11,999 nucleotides of DNA from Candidatus Woesearchaeota archaeon (GTDB taxonomy: Archaea > Nanobdellota > Nanobdellia > Woesearchaeales > GW2011-AR4): positions 1 to 11,999 of the forward strand of contig JACPMU010000050.1 of NCBI GenBank assembly GCA_016185865.1. Reading direction: 5' to 3'. The position numbers and the translations under genes were made by a program. How positions within the stretch are numbered: position 1 is the first letter of the stretch; each line of letters begins with the position of its first letter. The notes under the pieces are model-generated. The model was given only the letters and a program-made list of their open reading frames with translations, had not been told where the DNA came from and did no database searches. Positions 1 through 6,024 of the stretch are shown in pieces.

Positions 1-17
1 AAGCTAACGAAATCATG

Positions 18-161
18 CCACCAATCTATGATTGGTGGTTTTTGACATTTTCCGTTCGAGGGTTTTTCGCAAAAAATCCCTCTTCCGTTTTCTTTTGGTC
101 AAGCTTTTACTTGAGAATTTTTTTTAATTCTCAAGTTCCCAAAAATCGCTTTGCGATTTTT
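18..161. repeat. Run of four perfect or near-perfect hairpins
   Basis: Four inverted repeats follow one another: CCACCAATC/GATTGGTGG (18-26/30-38, 3-nt loop); GAGGGTTTTT paired with 71-82 around CGC (58-82, one small bulge); ACTTGAGAATT/AATTCTCAAGT (109-119/126-136, T6 loop); and AAAAATCGC/GCGATTTTT (141-149/153-161, TTT loop). They lie on the minus strand downstream of the tRNA-like sequence and of the MarC gene. On the plus strand the first is followed by a T run. Possible roles are transcript ends, a structured RNA, or part of a large insertion in the tRNA-like gene; the sequence does not decide. Confidence 0.7.
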
Positions 162-171
162 TAGGACTTTT

Positions 172-240
172 CGAGGCTCTTGCGAGCAAAGAAAAGGTTG
201 GACCCGAACCTCGGATTCTGCCAGGCTATACTACAGCCCC
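172..240 (-). tRNA. tRNA-like 5' portion, possibly tRNA-Pro(CGG) with intron, incomplete
   Basis: Read on the minus strand, 240 to 234 gives GGGGCTG, a typical acceptor strand, followed by TA and a D-arm-like segment containing AGCCTGG. CGAGG (213-209) then TTCGGG (208-203) fits an anticodon stem plus U33, anticodon CGG and G37. The matching CCTCG lies at 176-172, so 202-178 would be a 25-nt intron at 37/38. D-stem pairing is poor (one mismatch, two wobbles) and the BHB is imperfect. No T arm or CAGCCCC 3' acceptor strand is present down to base 1. The gene is therefore either broken, or interrupted by another large insertion and continued outside the window. A TATA-like element at 262-269 is centred 26 bp upstream of base 240. 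The isotype is inference. Confidence 0.42.
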
Positions 241-281
241 ATAAAAAGTTATTTGCAAGAGAATAAAAAGCTTATTGAAAT

Positions 282-866
282 TTACAGCAAGGGCATGGCT
301 GCATTCAAAATTCCTTCTGTTATGAACTCAACAGCAACCGCCGCCAGTATAATGCCCATTACCCTGGATATGATGTTTGTCCAGTGCTCGCCCAGAATTT
401 TGTACAATTTTAAATAATTAATCAGGATGAGCCATGTTGCAAGCAATGTGAGGAGTGCAGCAACAACAGTCGCAAAAGTTCCGTGCTCGTTGACCAAAAT
501 CATTGTTGTCATGATAACGCCCGGGCCCGTAAGCAGCGGAGTTCCTATCGGAACGCTTAAGTCTGAGCCGTGGTGCTTCACATACTTAAGGGACGAGCCA
601 AACACATAGAGCATGCCTATCACAAGCAGAATGATGCCGCCTGCAATCTGGAAGCTGTTGATGTTTATGCCGAAAAACTGGAATATGCGCAGCCCAAAAA
701 AAAGAAAAACAAAAAGAAGCACTCCTGCAACAAAGACTGACCTGTCAACGTTCTTTTTCACCTCAATTGCAGGCATTCCCTTTGTAAGGCTCATGATTAT
801 GGGAAGGTTTCCAACAGGATCCATTATTACGAACAGTGCGATGAACGATTCAATTACGCCTTCCAT
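282..866 (-). CDS. MarC-family (UPF0056) integral membrane protein
   Basis: This 194-aa protein has about six hydrophobic segments (roughly residues 5-25, 42-62, 67-89, 108-128, 131-150 and 165-185). It carries family hallmarks near residues 15-22 (MDPVGNLP) and 108-116 (GTPLLTGPG), the likely membrane-embedded half-repeats. Length is close to the usual 190-210 aa. MarC proteins are inner-membrane proteins whose substrate is not firmly established, and the historical multiple-antibiotic-resistance name is misleading. The ATG at 866 is preceded by GAGG about 5 nt away, and the gene overlaps the upstream 59-aa gene by 17 nt, so it is the third gene of a coupled operon. Confidence 0.92.
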   Translation of the reverse strand: MEGVIESFIALFVIMDPVGNLPIIMSLTKGMPAIEVKKNVDRSVFVAGVLLFVFLFFGLRIFQFFGININSFQIAGGIILLVIGMLYVFGSSLKYVKHHGSDLSVPIGTPLLTGPGVIMTTMILVNEHGTFATVVAALLTLLATWLILINYLKLYKILGEHWTNIISRVMGIILAAVAVEFITEGILNAAMPLL

Positions 867-1029
867 TTTTCCTCAAATTGCAAAAAATGTTGTCCGCACT
901 CACCGCTGCAAACAAGATTGCAGCAATTGTCAATACATGGTTCTGCACCTTAATCGAGTAGGCTGCAACAGCCGCTCCTATCGCTGCCAAAATTAAAAAA
1001 ATCATTGCTTTTGGGGTGAATTTTTTCAT
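850..1029 (-). CDS. Small membrane protein, 59 aa, unknown function
   Basis: This short gene starts at ATG 1029-1027 and stops at TGA 852-850. The start overlaps the upstream stop in an ATGA arrangement (TGA at 1028-1026), and the 3' end runs 17 nt into the MarC gene in another frame. The protein begins MKKFTPK and has two hydrophobic stretches (about 8-24 and 31-46), then a basic tail ending RKNGRRN. Overlap on both sides, in one direction, argues for a translated, coupled gene rather than chance. I do not recognise the family; two small helices next to MarC could suggest an accessory membrane subunit, but that is inference. Confidence 0.72.
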   Translation of the reverse strand: MKKFTPKAMIFLILAAIGAAVAAYSIKVQNHVLTIAAILFAAVSADNIFCNLRKNGRRN

Positions 1030-1463
1030 TTGACCTTTTTAATGTTTTTTTCCAATGCTTTTGAAGCAGCTTTTTCAGCTTTCCTTCTTTTCTTCGGCAG
1101 CAGGATGAACAGTGAAATGCCTGCCACAACAATTGTATAGATTATGGAGTACCTAACCATATCTGATGCATCCACCGCCTTGTACGCATAAATCACAAGG
1201 CTTGCCATGCCTGCAAAAAACAGCACAGGAGCCAGGGCATGATGGCCCATTTTCTCCGTGTGAAAATAAACCCCAGAAATCAGGAAGAAAGAAACTATTG
1301 TTATAAACAAAAAAACCACAACAATGTTCATGTACCTTATGCTGTCAAAATGTATCGCGGAATAAATTGAGATGTACATTGTAAACAGGAATGCAGCCAG
1401 AATTGAGACATAATAGAACCACTGCGGAGATTTATCTATGGCCACCTCTTTTATTTTCACCAT
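1026..1463 (-). CDS. Four-helix membrane protein, unknown function
   Basis: This 145-aa protein has four predicted membrane segments (about residues 15-35, 43-66, 77-95 and 103-121) and a strongly basic cytoplasmic tail (KKRRKAEKAA to KNIKKVK). No known family is recognised. The ATG at 1463 is well placed: a TATA box at 1487-1496 (minus) is centred about 28 bp upstream, which predicts an almost leaderless mRNA. It is the first gene of an operon continuing with the 59-aa protein (4-nt overlap) and MarC. Confidence 0.85.
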   Translation of the reverse strand: MVKIKEVAIDKSPQWFYYVSILAAFLFTMYISIYSAIHFDSIRYMNIVVVFLFITIVSFFLISGVYFHTEKMGHHALAPVLFFAGMASLVIYAYKAVDASDMVRYSIIYTIVVAGISLFILLPKKRRKAEKAASKALEKNIKKVK

Positions 1464-1486
1464 CTTTTGTTATTTTTAAAATAATT

Positions 1487-1496
1487 AATATTTAAA
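1487..1496 (-). promoter_or_regulatory. TATA box for the 1463-282 operon
   Basis: TTTAAATATT on the minus strand, centred about 28 bp before the ATG at 1463. This spacing is typical for archaeal TBP sites and implies transcription starting at or next to the start codon. Confidence 0.65.
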
Positions 1497-1501
1497 GTTT
1501 G

Positions 1502-1563
1502 CGGAAATCCAAAATCAAGATTTCCGAAAACCCCGAAAATCAGCCGCATTCAACTGATTTTCG
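1502..1563 (-). terminator. Two hairpins downstream of the protease gene, probable transcript end
   Basis: CGAAAATCAG/CTGATTTTCG (1534-1543/1554-1563, 10 bp, 10-nt loop) and CGGAAATC/GATTTCCG (1502-1509/1519-1526, 8 bp, 9-nt loop) begin 3 nt after the protease stop codon on the minus strand. GGGGTTTTCG separates them. The next operon promoter starts at 1496. Position suggests termination or 3'-end processing, but no long T run follows, so the role is inferred. Confidence 0.55.
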
Positions 1564-1566
1564 ATG

Positions 1567-2496
1567 TTATTGGTTCTCGTAGTCATTAATAATTTTATTG
1601 GCAACCTGCTTGACTTTATTTGAGGAAATTGCAAATCCAAGCCCTTCAAAACCCCCTGCCTTGAAATTGTTGATGCCGATTATCTCGCCTTTTGTATTGA
1701 TCAATGGGCCTCCGGAATTGCCGGGGTTGATCGGAACATCTGTCTGGATGTAGCTTATTCCGCTAAATGTCCTGAATGCGCTTACAATGCCCTCTGTCAC
1801 AGTAAATGCCAATCCGGCAGGATTGCCTGCTGCAATGACTTTCTCCCCGATCCTGACACCATCAGAGTTGCCAAAGCTAAATGCCCTCAGATCAGGGGCA
1901 TTAATCTTCAGCACAGCGATGTCAGCAGCAGAGTCATAGCCCACAAGCACATTTACATCATATGTCTTGCCGGAATATGTGACTGCCTTTACAGCCGATG
2001 CGCCGCTTATTACATGGACGTTTGTCACAATATACCCTTTAACATCTATTATCGCGCCTGAGCCCTGGCCGACATTTGTCTTTATGCTCACTGTTGACTG
2101 CAGCACATCCTCCACAATTGCCGAGAAATCCGCGCTTTTTATCCTGATATTTTTCAGCTCGTCCTTCAGCTCATTTAATTTTATATTGCTCTGCTGCTCT
2201 ATCTGGTCGATTAAATTTGACAGTGTGCTTATCTCTATCTGGTTCTGGGTTTTGAAGTTTTGAAGGCTTGTATCCACCAATCCGATCTGGGACGAGAGAT
2301 TTGAACCCAAAACAGACATCTGGTTTTTCAAGCCCTGCAAATTTTGGGTGAACTGCTCGTTCATCTCAAGCAGCCTTGTGCTGTAGTCCTGCCTGACAAG
2401 ATTCAGGCTATAATTAAAGTAGTAAATGACCCCTCCTGTCAATATAAGGATTCCCAAAATTACCAATATTATGTTCTGTGTTTTTTTGCTGGCCAT
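1567..2496 (-). CDS. Membrane-anchored trypsin-like serine protease (HtrA/DegP S1C type, no PDZ)
   Basis: This 309-aa protein has an N-terminal membrane anchor (about residues 9-29) and a Gln/Asn-rich coiled-coil-like stalk (about 35-120). The trypsin-like domain (about 130-300) has an intact triad: His161 in VTNVHVISG, Asp192 in SAADIAVLKI and Ser261 in NPGNSGGPL. This is the S1C (HtrA/DegP/DegQ) signature, expected to cleave misfolded or regulated proteins outside the membrane. The chain ends right after the protease fold, so the usual C-terminal PDZ domain is absent. The coiled coil may take over assembly or substrate sensing (inference). The ATG at 2496 lies 1 nt after the upstream stop, so the gene is translationally coupled to the small membrane protein. 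Confidence 0.93.
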   Translation of the reverse strand: MASKKTQNIILVILGILILTGGVIYYFNYSLNLVRQDYSTRLLEMNEQFTQNLQGLKNQMSVLGSNLSSQIGLVDTSLQNFKTQNQIEISTLSNLIDQIEQQSNIKLNELKDELKNIRIKSADFSAIVEDVLQSTVSIKTNVGQGSGAIIDVKGYIVTNVHVISGASAVKAVTYSGKTYDVNVLVGYDSAADIAVLKINAPDLRAFSFGNSDGVRIGEKVIAAGNPAGLAFTVTEGIVSAFRTFSGISYIQTDVPINPGNSGGPLINTKGEIIGINNFKAGGFEGLGFAISSNKVKQVANKIINDYENQ

Positions 2497-2497
2497 C

Positions 2498-2788
2498 TCA
2501 TTCTTTTACCTTGTATTCTGCATCAAGATACTCTGTATTTTTATGATTTTTATGGAATTTTTTAAATTTAATCATTGTAAATAAAAATATCAGCAAAGAA
2601 ATCAATACAACAAGCAGAATGACAGCAATCGAAAGCAGCATTAAGCCTCCTGCTATTATCAGGTACCATTTTGATATCAAAGCCAGCAAAGCCCATTCCT
2701 TTTCCTTGGAGTACAGGTATATAAAATAAACCACTATCAGGCTGAAAATCGTGCCCAGTCCAAAACTCCACCTTTTTTGAAGGATCAT
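2498..2788 (-). CDS. Small two-helix membrane protein, unknown function
   Basis: This 96-aa protein has two hydrophobic segments (about residues 9-26 and 41-72, the second long and very rich in Leu/Ile/Val). A basic and then acidic C-terminal tail follows (KFKKFHKNHKN, then YLDAEYKVKE). No family is recognised. It is the middle gene of a tight operon: 1 nt separates it from the upstream helical-repeat gene and 1 nt from the downstream protease. That spacing suggests it works with the protease at the membrane, which is inference from context only. Confidence 0.8.
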   Translation of the reverse strand: MILQKRWSFGLGTIFSLIVVYFIYLYSKEKEWALLALISKWYLIIAGGLMLLSIAVILLVVLISLLIFLFTMIKFKKFHKNHKNTEYLDAEYKVKE

Positions 2789-2789
2789 C

Positions 2790-3173
2790 TTATTTCACAA
2801 AATTCTGCTGTATGAAAGAAGCCATCTGCATGTTGTCTGCAGCTTCGTAGGCTTTTGCCGCTAATCTGTAGTTTTTTGCCTGAATGCAGAGAACCGCAGC
2901 GCTGCTCAGCCTTTGCCTGTCTTTTGTGGGAATGAAGCAAAGGGTTGCAAGCTCTGTTTTGCTCTCTGATAAAAACAAATCACCCAGTTTTATCAATTTC
3001 TCAATGTCATTTGCTTTGGCCATTATTTCAATGGTTTCAACAAACCTGCTCTGCCTGTACAGCCTTTCAGCTACATCGCTTAATATCCTCTTTCTTGCGC
3101 TTTCGTCGAGCATTGAGAGGTTTACTGAGTTAATGCCGTCTTTCAGGATTTTTTCGACAATTGGGTGCTCCAT
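2790..3173 (-). CDS. Helical-repeat (TPR/alpha-solenoid-like) protein
   Basis: This 127-aa soluble protein is predicted all-alpha. Its C-terminal half has TPR-like helix pairs (ARKRILSDVAERLYRQ, then helices around residues 45-60, and AKNYRLAAKAYEAADNMQMA near the end) with small residues at packing positions. It is probably a protein-interaction module; the exact family is not recognised. The ATG at 3173 lies only 9 nt after the 3' end of tRNA-Arg, with no ribosome binding site visible between them. The gene is followed 1 nt later by the small membrane protein and then the protease. Confidence 0.78.
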   Translation of the reverse strand: MEHPIVEKILKDGINSVNLSMLDESARKRILSDVAERLYRQSRFVETIEIMAKANDIEKLIKLGDLFLSESKTELATLCFIPTKDRQRLSSAAVLCIQAKNYRLAAKAYEAADNMQMASFIQQNFVK

Positions 3174-3196
3174 TTTTTATAATGAGCCTGGAGGGA

Positions 3197-3223
3197 CTTT
3201 CGCCAACTTTTTTAAGAGGTTGA
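3197..3223 (-). other. T-loop BHB intron of tRNA-Arg (59/60)
   Basis: 27-nt intron between A59 (3224) and T60 (3196). Its inner CAAC/GTTG stem, the central TTCG/CGAA helix and the outer GGG/CCC helix with two 3-nt bulges form a textbook BHB splicing motif. Confidence 0.85.
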
Positions 3224-3244
3224 TTCGAACCCCCACTGCCCGGT

Positions 3245-3261
3245 CTCCTCTTGCTGCAAAG
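3245..3261 (-). other. Anticodon-loop intron of tRNA-Arg (37/38)
   Basis: 17-nt intron with a TTG/CAA mini-hairpin. The central helix CTTC/GAGG (one wobble) and bulges GGC and AGA define cleavage between G37 and A38. Confidence 0.85.
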
Positions 3262-3319
3262 CCGAAGCCGAGTCTGCTATCCGTTACAGCACAGGCCCAA
3301 TCATATTATTTGCTGCCGA

Positions 3320-3327
3320 TTATTAAA
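3320..3327 (-). promoter_or_regulatory. TATA-like element for tRNA-Arg and its downstream operon
   Basis: TTTAATAA on the minus strand, centred about 26 bp upstream of tRNA base 1. Transcription would begin at the tRNA 5' end without a leader. I see no other promoter before the 3173 gene. Confidence 0.5.
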
Positions 3328-3340
3328 CATTTCTATACTC

Positions 3341-3420
3341 ACGGATAATAATAATTGGGCAATAGTTATCCGTTCGTAATAAATAAAGGCAATAATTATG
3401 TTCAACTATTTGTTGCCTTT
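3341..3420. repeat. Pair of intergenic hairpins
   Basis: ACGGATAA/TTATCCGT (3341-3348/3366-3373, 17-nt loop) and AAAGGCAA/TTGCCTTT (3385-3392/3413-3420, 20-nt loop) are both perfect 8-bp stems. They lie between the end of the minus-strand surface-protein gene (3443) and the tRNA-Arg promoter. They fit a transcript end or 3' UTR structure for the 3443-4815 locus. Confidence 0.55.
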
Positions 3421-3442
3421 ACTATAAAGAAATACAAAAGAA

Positions 3443-3661
3443 CTACCCGCCAATGCTTGCCCTGTTTGAGCTGCTTATAACAACCTTATTGCCAACCTGG
3501 GTTCTTGCGCTTGCAGCAGGCAGGCTAAGCTCACCAAGGATTGGAAGCCTTGACTTCATCCTGTAGGACAAGACCCTTTCATCGCCTGCTTCCAAGGTTT
3601 CTATGTTCCATTTTATCATAAGTCCTTTTTTCGGGTGCTTCATCACAGCATGGGGCTGCAT
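3443..3661 (-). pseudogene. Out-of-frame C-terminal part of the 4815 surface-protein gene
   Basis: This 72-codon open frame (HPKKGLMIKWNIETLEAG, RVLSYRMKSRLPILGELSLP) reads as the end of an Ig-like or DUF11-like domain: Trp-anchored strand, then a conserved-looking RxxSYR segment. It has no good start of its own; the ATG at 3661 is inside the upstream gene. It overlaps the last 19 nt of the 390-aa frame in another frame. The simplest reading is the displaced tail of that protein, separated by an indel or deletion, real or from assembly. A separately translated small protein is possible but less likely. Confidence 0.65.
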
Positions 3662-4815
3662 TGAGCCGGGCTCCTGTTCTTGACCCTTACAACAACCTTT
3701 GCCTCTGAAATTCCGCCTTCGCTCATTCCGACATTTCCAATTGCCTTGCTCACTACAATCGGGCTTCTGAACAGGAAGTAAAGAACTATTGCTGCAATTA
3801 CCAATAAACCAATGACAACAATCGGCCTGTAATTCTCACTTGTGTGAATCAAGGCTGTTTGGTCATTGCCAACTTCCACATTCCACACTAAATAATGCCT
3901 GCCATTTTCCTTTATTATTTCAGCCCTTGGAGAAGTTGTCATAAACAAATTTTTGATTGGCGTTGTTTCAATTTTTACAGCGCCCCTGTAATCAGGGTTA
4001 TTTGACGTGACTTTGATACCTTTTCTTATTTTCAAAAAAGACTGCTCTTTTGGAAGCTCTTCCTGGACAGCATATTCAATAACCTCAAATTCTTTTATTA
4101 TAGGACTGACAATAAGCCTTTCATCTTTGAATATTGCAATAACTAATCTGTCTTCTTGTGGCACAGCCATATCATCCAGCCTTTTTGTCACTTCAATTGT
4201 CCTGTCTTCCTTTGGGCCAAGAGGCACGTAAAGCTCGTCCTTAAACAGGTTGCTTTCAATCTTTATTGTTAGGTTTGGGTAGTCCAAAACATTCTGGTTG
4301 TTCAGCGCAATTGTTATTGTAAAATCCTCTCTTGGGTCAATCTTCCCAGGAGAAATGCTTGTGCTTGTAAGGACAGTTGGTATGTAGCCTCCGATTAAAG
4401 GCTCTGTTGATTTTATTCCAACGGTAATTGGCACTTTCTGCTCCTGGCCTGTGCTCTCAAGAACAACGCCCATATCAATAGTGTATGTATCAACAGATGT
4501 GATATACAAGGGGTCGACAAAAAGTTTTATTGATGAAGTGCTTAGTGCAGGCACTTTCAATGTTATGGGATTCTGCAGCGGCTTTGTGTACATGTCCCAA
4601 AACGGGTAGCCCGCTTTTTTTATCGTGTATTCCTCGTCTGTATCAAGATTGTTTTGGACAGCTATGTCAAATTCCGCAACTTCATCAACCACAATCCTGT
4701 CTTTTACAGGGGTTACCTTCACATCAAAAGATGCGGCAAATGCTGCGCTTGCCAATACAAGGAAGATTGCTGCAAGAATGAAGAATTTGCCCATTTTCCT
4801 GATTAAGTGCGCCAT
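3643..4815 (-). CDS. Secreted, membrane-anchored surface protein with Ig-like domains (frame broken near C-terminus)
   Basis: The 390-aa frame begins with a signal peptide (about residues 9-28, ending ASAAFAAS). Roughly 300 residues of beta-strand-rich, Ig-like extracellular sequence follow, with NPLTL/NLTI-type strands and potential N-glycosylation at NLT. A membrane helix lies at about 332-349 (IVVIGLLVIAAIVLYFLF), with a cytoplasmic segment after it. The last eight residues (PAQCSPML) look like frame-shifted sequence, and the coherent continuation is in the frame ending at 3443. A TATA box at 4841-4852 (minus) supports the start at 4815; ATG 4794 (MGKFF) is an alternative. It is divergent from the paralogue operon at 4914. 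Family and ligand are unknown. Confidence 0.82.
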   Translation of the reverse strand: MAHLIRKMGKFFILAAIFLVLASAAFAASFDVKVTPVKDRIVVDEVAEFDIAVQNNLDTDEEYTIKKAGYPFWDMYTKPLQNPITLKVPALSTSSIKLFVDPLYITSVDTYTIDMGVVLESTGQEQKVPITVGIKSTEPLIGGYIPTVLTSTSISPGKIDPREDFTITIALNNQNVLDYPNLTIKIESNLFKDELYVPLGPKEDRTIEVTKRLDDMAVPQEDRLVIAIFKDERLIVSPIIKEFEVIEYAVQEELPKEQSFLKIRKGIKVTSNNPDYRGAVKIETTPIKNLFMTTSPRAEIIKENGRHYLVWNVEVGNDQTALIHTSENYRPIVVIGLLVIAAIVLYFLFRSPIVVSKAIGNVGMSEGGISEAKVVVRVKNRSPAQCSPML

Positions 4816-4840
4816 TTTTTACAGAACTTTTATTCAATTA

Positions 4841-4852
4841 CTTATATATAAA
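4841..4852 (-). promoter_or_regulatory. TATA box for the 4815 gene
   Basis: TTTATATATAAG on the minus strand, centred about 31 bp before the ATG, giving at most a leader of a few nucleotides. Confidence 0.65.
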
Positions 4853-4883
4853 TCTTTCCTATAGAATAGTAAACATAGAAACC

Positions 4884-4891
4884 TTTATATA
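4884..4891 (+). promoter_or_regulatory. TATA box for the three-paralogue operon
   Basis: TTTATATA centred 26 bp upstream of the ATG at 4914, which predicts a leaderless first gene. It lies back to back with the minus-strand TATA box at 4841-4852. Confidence 0.7.
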
Positions 4892-4913
4892 TTATTATAT
4901 TCAGGAAAAATTC

Positions 4914-5477
4914 ATGAAGCCCGATGACATTATCCATTTTCCAGGAGGCTCTGCAACGCCTGTGTACATACAGTACAAAGGAATCTTCGATATGCAGGAC
5001 CTTTACGAGACAATTGCAGATTTCTTCAGGGCCAAAAAGTTCAAGTTTTATGAAATCCAGCAGAGGCACAGGAGACCAGGCCCTTTTGGAGCAGAGGTTC
5101 TTTACCAGTTCAAAGCAACGCGCAAAGTTGAGGATTTTTATGAATGGACTGTTAATGTGACAATAGAAACATTTGATATGCATGACATAGAGGTTGTGCT
5201 GAAAAACGGGCACAAAAAAAAGATCTCAAAAGGCAGGATATGGATACAGATCTTAGGCGACTGCATGACAGATTACGAAAAAATATGGGAAAAGAGCGCA
5301 TTTTTAGCGCATCTTAAGAGCTTTTACAATAAGTATATAGTAAAGAAAAAGTTTGAAGGCATTTGGTGGGACGAGCTGCAGTACAAGATAGTGCTTAGGC
5401 TTCATGCCCTGATAAAGGAAAGGCTGAAAATGGCATCAGAGGGCTCTGAGTTCAGGCACATGGCAGGAGTCCATTGA
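4914..5477 (+). CDS. Paralogue A of an unrecognised soluble protein family (187 aa)
   Basis: First of three tandem related genes. The shared architecture is visible by eye: an N-terminal YxG motif followed by an acidic/amphipathic helix (residues 21-40, YKGIFDMQDLY), a mid-protein basic loop then a beta strand (106-115, KGRIWIQILG), and a C-terminal helical region with aromatic/basic spacing (130-148, FLAHLKSFYNKYIVKKKFE). It has no signal peptide or membrane helix, so it is presumably cytoplasmic. This copy is the most diverged: it has a longer basic insert at 49-57 and C instead of the FFNL tail motif. The start is supported by the TATA box 26 bp upstream. Function is unknown. Confidence 0.83.
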   Translation: MKPDDIIHFPGGSATPVYIQYKGIFDMQDLYETIADFFRAKKFKFYEIQQRHRRPGPFGAEVLYQFKATRKVEDFYEWTVNVTIETFDMHDIEVVLKNGHKKKISKGRIWIQILGDCMTDYEKIWEKSAFLAHLKSFYNKYIVKKKFEGIWWDELQYKIVLRLHALIKERLKMASEGSEFRHMAGVH

Positions 5478-5489
5478 AAAGAGGTAATT

Positions 5490-6017
5490 TTGGGGCATAT
5501 AAATATAATTGTTGACCATTACAAGATAGACTACAGCGGGCCCCTTGATGTTACAGAACTGCTAAAGATGATTGAAAACTTCATATTCCATCTGGGATTT
5601 GACAAGAGGCAAGACAAGGATTTTGAGCAGAACACATCCAATGGAAAATTCATAGAATGGCAGATATCGCCATGGAAGTGGATAACAGACTATACAAGGT
5701 ACATCATAAAGGTAAGGGTGCTTGGCTATGACATACTTAAGACTGATGCGATTGTCAACAGCAAAAAAGCAAAGGTCGACAGCGGAAGGGTGCTGATTGT
5801 CATTGACGGGTTTGTTGAGTATGACCTGCAGGACAAATGGGAGCAGAACCCTGTTCTGCATTTCATGAGGTCAATATACGACAATTTCATATACAAGGCG
5901 TATACTGAAAGGTTTGAGCAGAGGCTGGTAAATGATGTAAACCACCTCCATGAGGAGATTGAGAAATTTTTTAACCTTTACAGGCATTATTCGGTTATAT
6001 CTAAGCAGGGCCCATAG
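5490..6017 (+). CDS. Paralogue B of the same unrecognised family (175 aa)
   Basis: Motifs align with its neighbours: YSGPLDVTELL (15-25), SGRVLIVIDG (98-107), VLHFMRSIYDNFIYKAYTE (122-140) and FFNLYR (160-165). It resembles paralogue C more than A. The start is TTG at 5490, preceded by GAGGT at 5481-5485; no ATG is in frame near it. The gene begins 12 nt after paralogue A stops and ends in a TAG overlapping the ribosome binding site of paralogue C, so the three are one operon. It is a predicted soluble alpha/beta protein; I do not recognise a catalytic motif. Confidence 0.83.
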   Translation: MGHINIIVDHYKIDYSGPLDVTELLKMIENFIFHLGFDKRQDKDFEQNTSNGKFIEWQISPWKWITDYTRYIIKVRVLGYDILKTDAIVNSKKAKVDSGRVLIVIDGFVEYDLQDKWEQNPVLHFMRSIYDNFIYKAYTERFEQRLVNDVNHLHEEIEKFFNLYRHYSVISKQGP

Positions 6018-6024
6018 GTGACTT

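Larger units (their letters stand above)
3183..3298 (-). tRNA. tRNA-Arg(TCG) with two introns
   Basis: Acceptor GGGCCTG (3298-3292) pairs with CAGGCTC (3190-3184), with discriminator A at 3183. The anticodon stem CTCGG/CCGGG holds CTTCGG, giving U33 and anticodon TCG (3265-3263). Intron 1 is 17 nt (3261-3245) at 37/38: exon CTTC pairs with intron GAGG, flanked by 3-nt bulges GGC and AGA. Intron 2 is 27 nt (3223-3197) in the T loop at 59/60: TTCG pairs with CGAA, with bulges AAT and AGT, and splicing restores TTCGAAT between GGGGG and CCCTC. The spliced length is 72 nt with a 4-nt variable loop. A TATA-like TTTAATAA (3327-3320) is centred about 26 bp before the first tRNA base. Confidence 0.93.

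Noticed and set aside
151..417. Open frame of 88 codons on the plus strand
   Set aside because: It reads the antisense of the tRNA-like sequence and the 3' end of MarC; the WTRTSD-type peptide is typical of antisense tRNA translation.
2884..3348. Plus-strand open frame of 154 codons
   Set aside because: It lies antisense to the helical-repeat gene and the intron-bearing tRNA-Arg, and has no promoter or ribosome binding site.
4530..4864. Plus-strand frames antisense to the surface-protein signal region
   Set aside because: Shadow frames of a clearly coding minus-strand gene with promoter and signal peptide.
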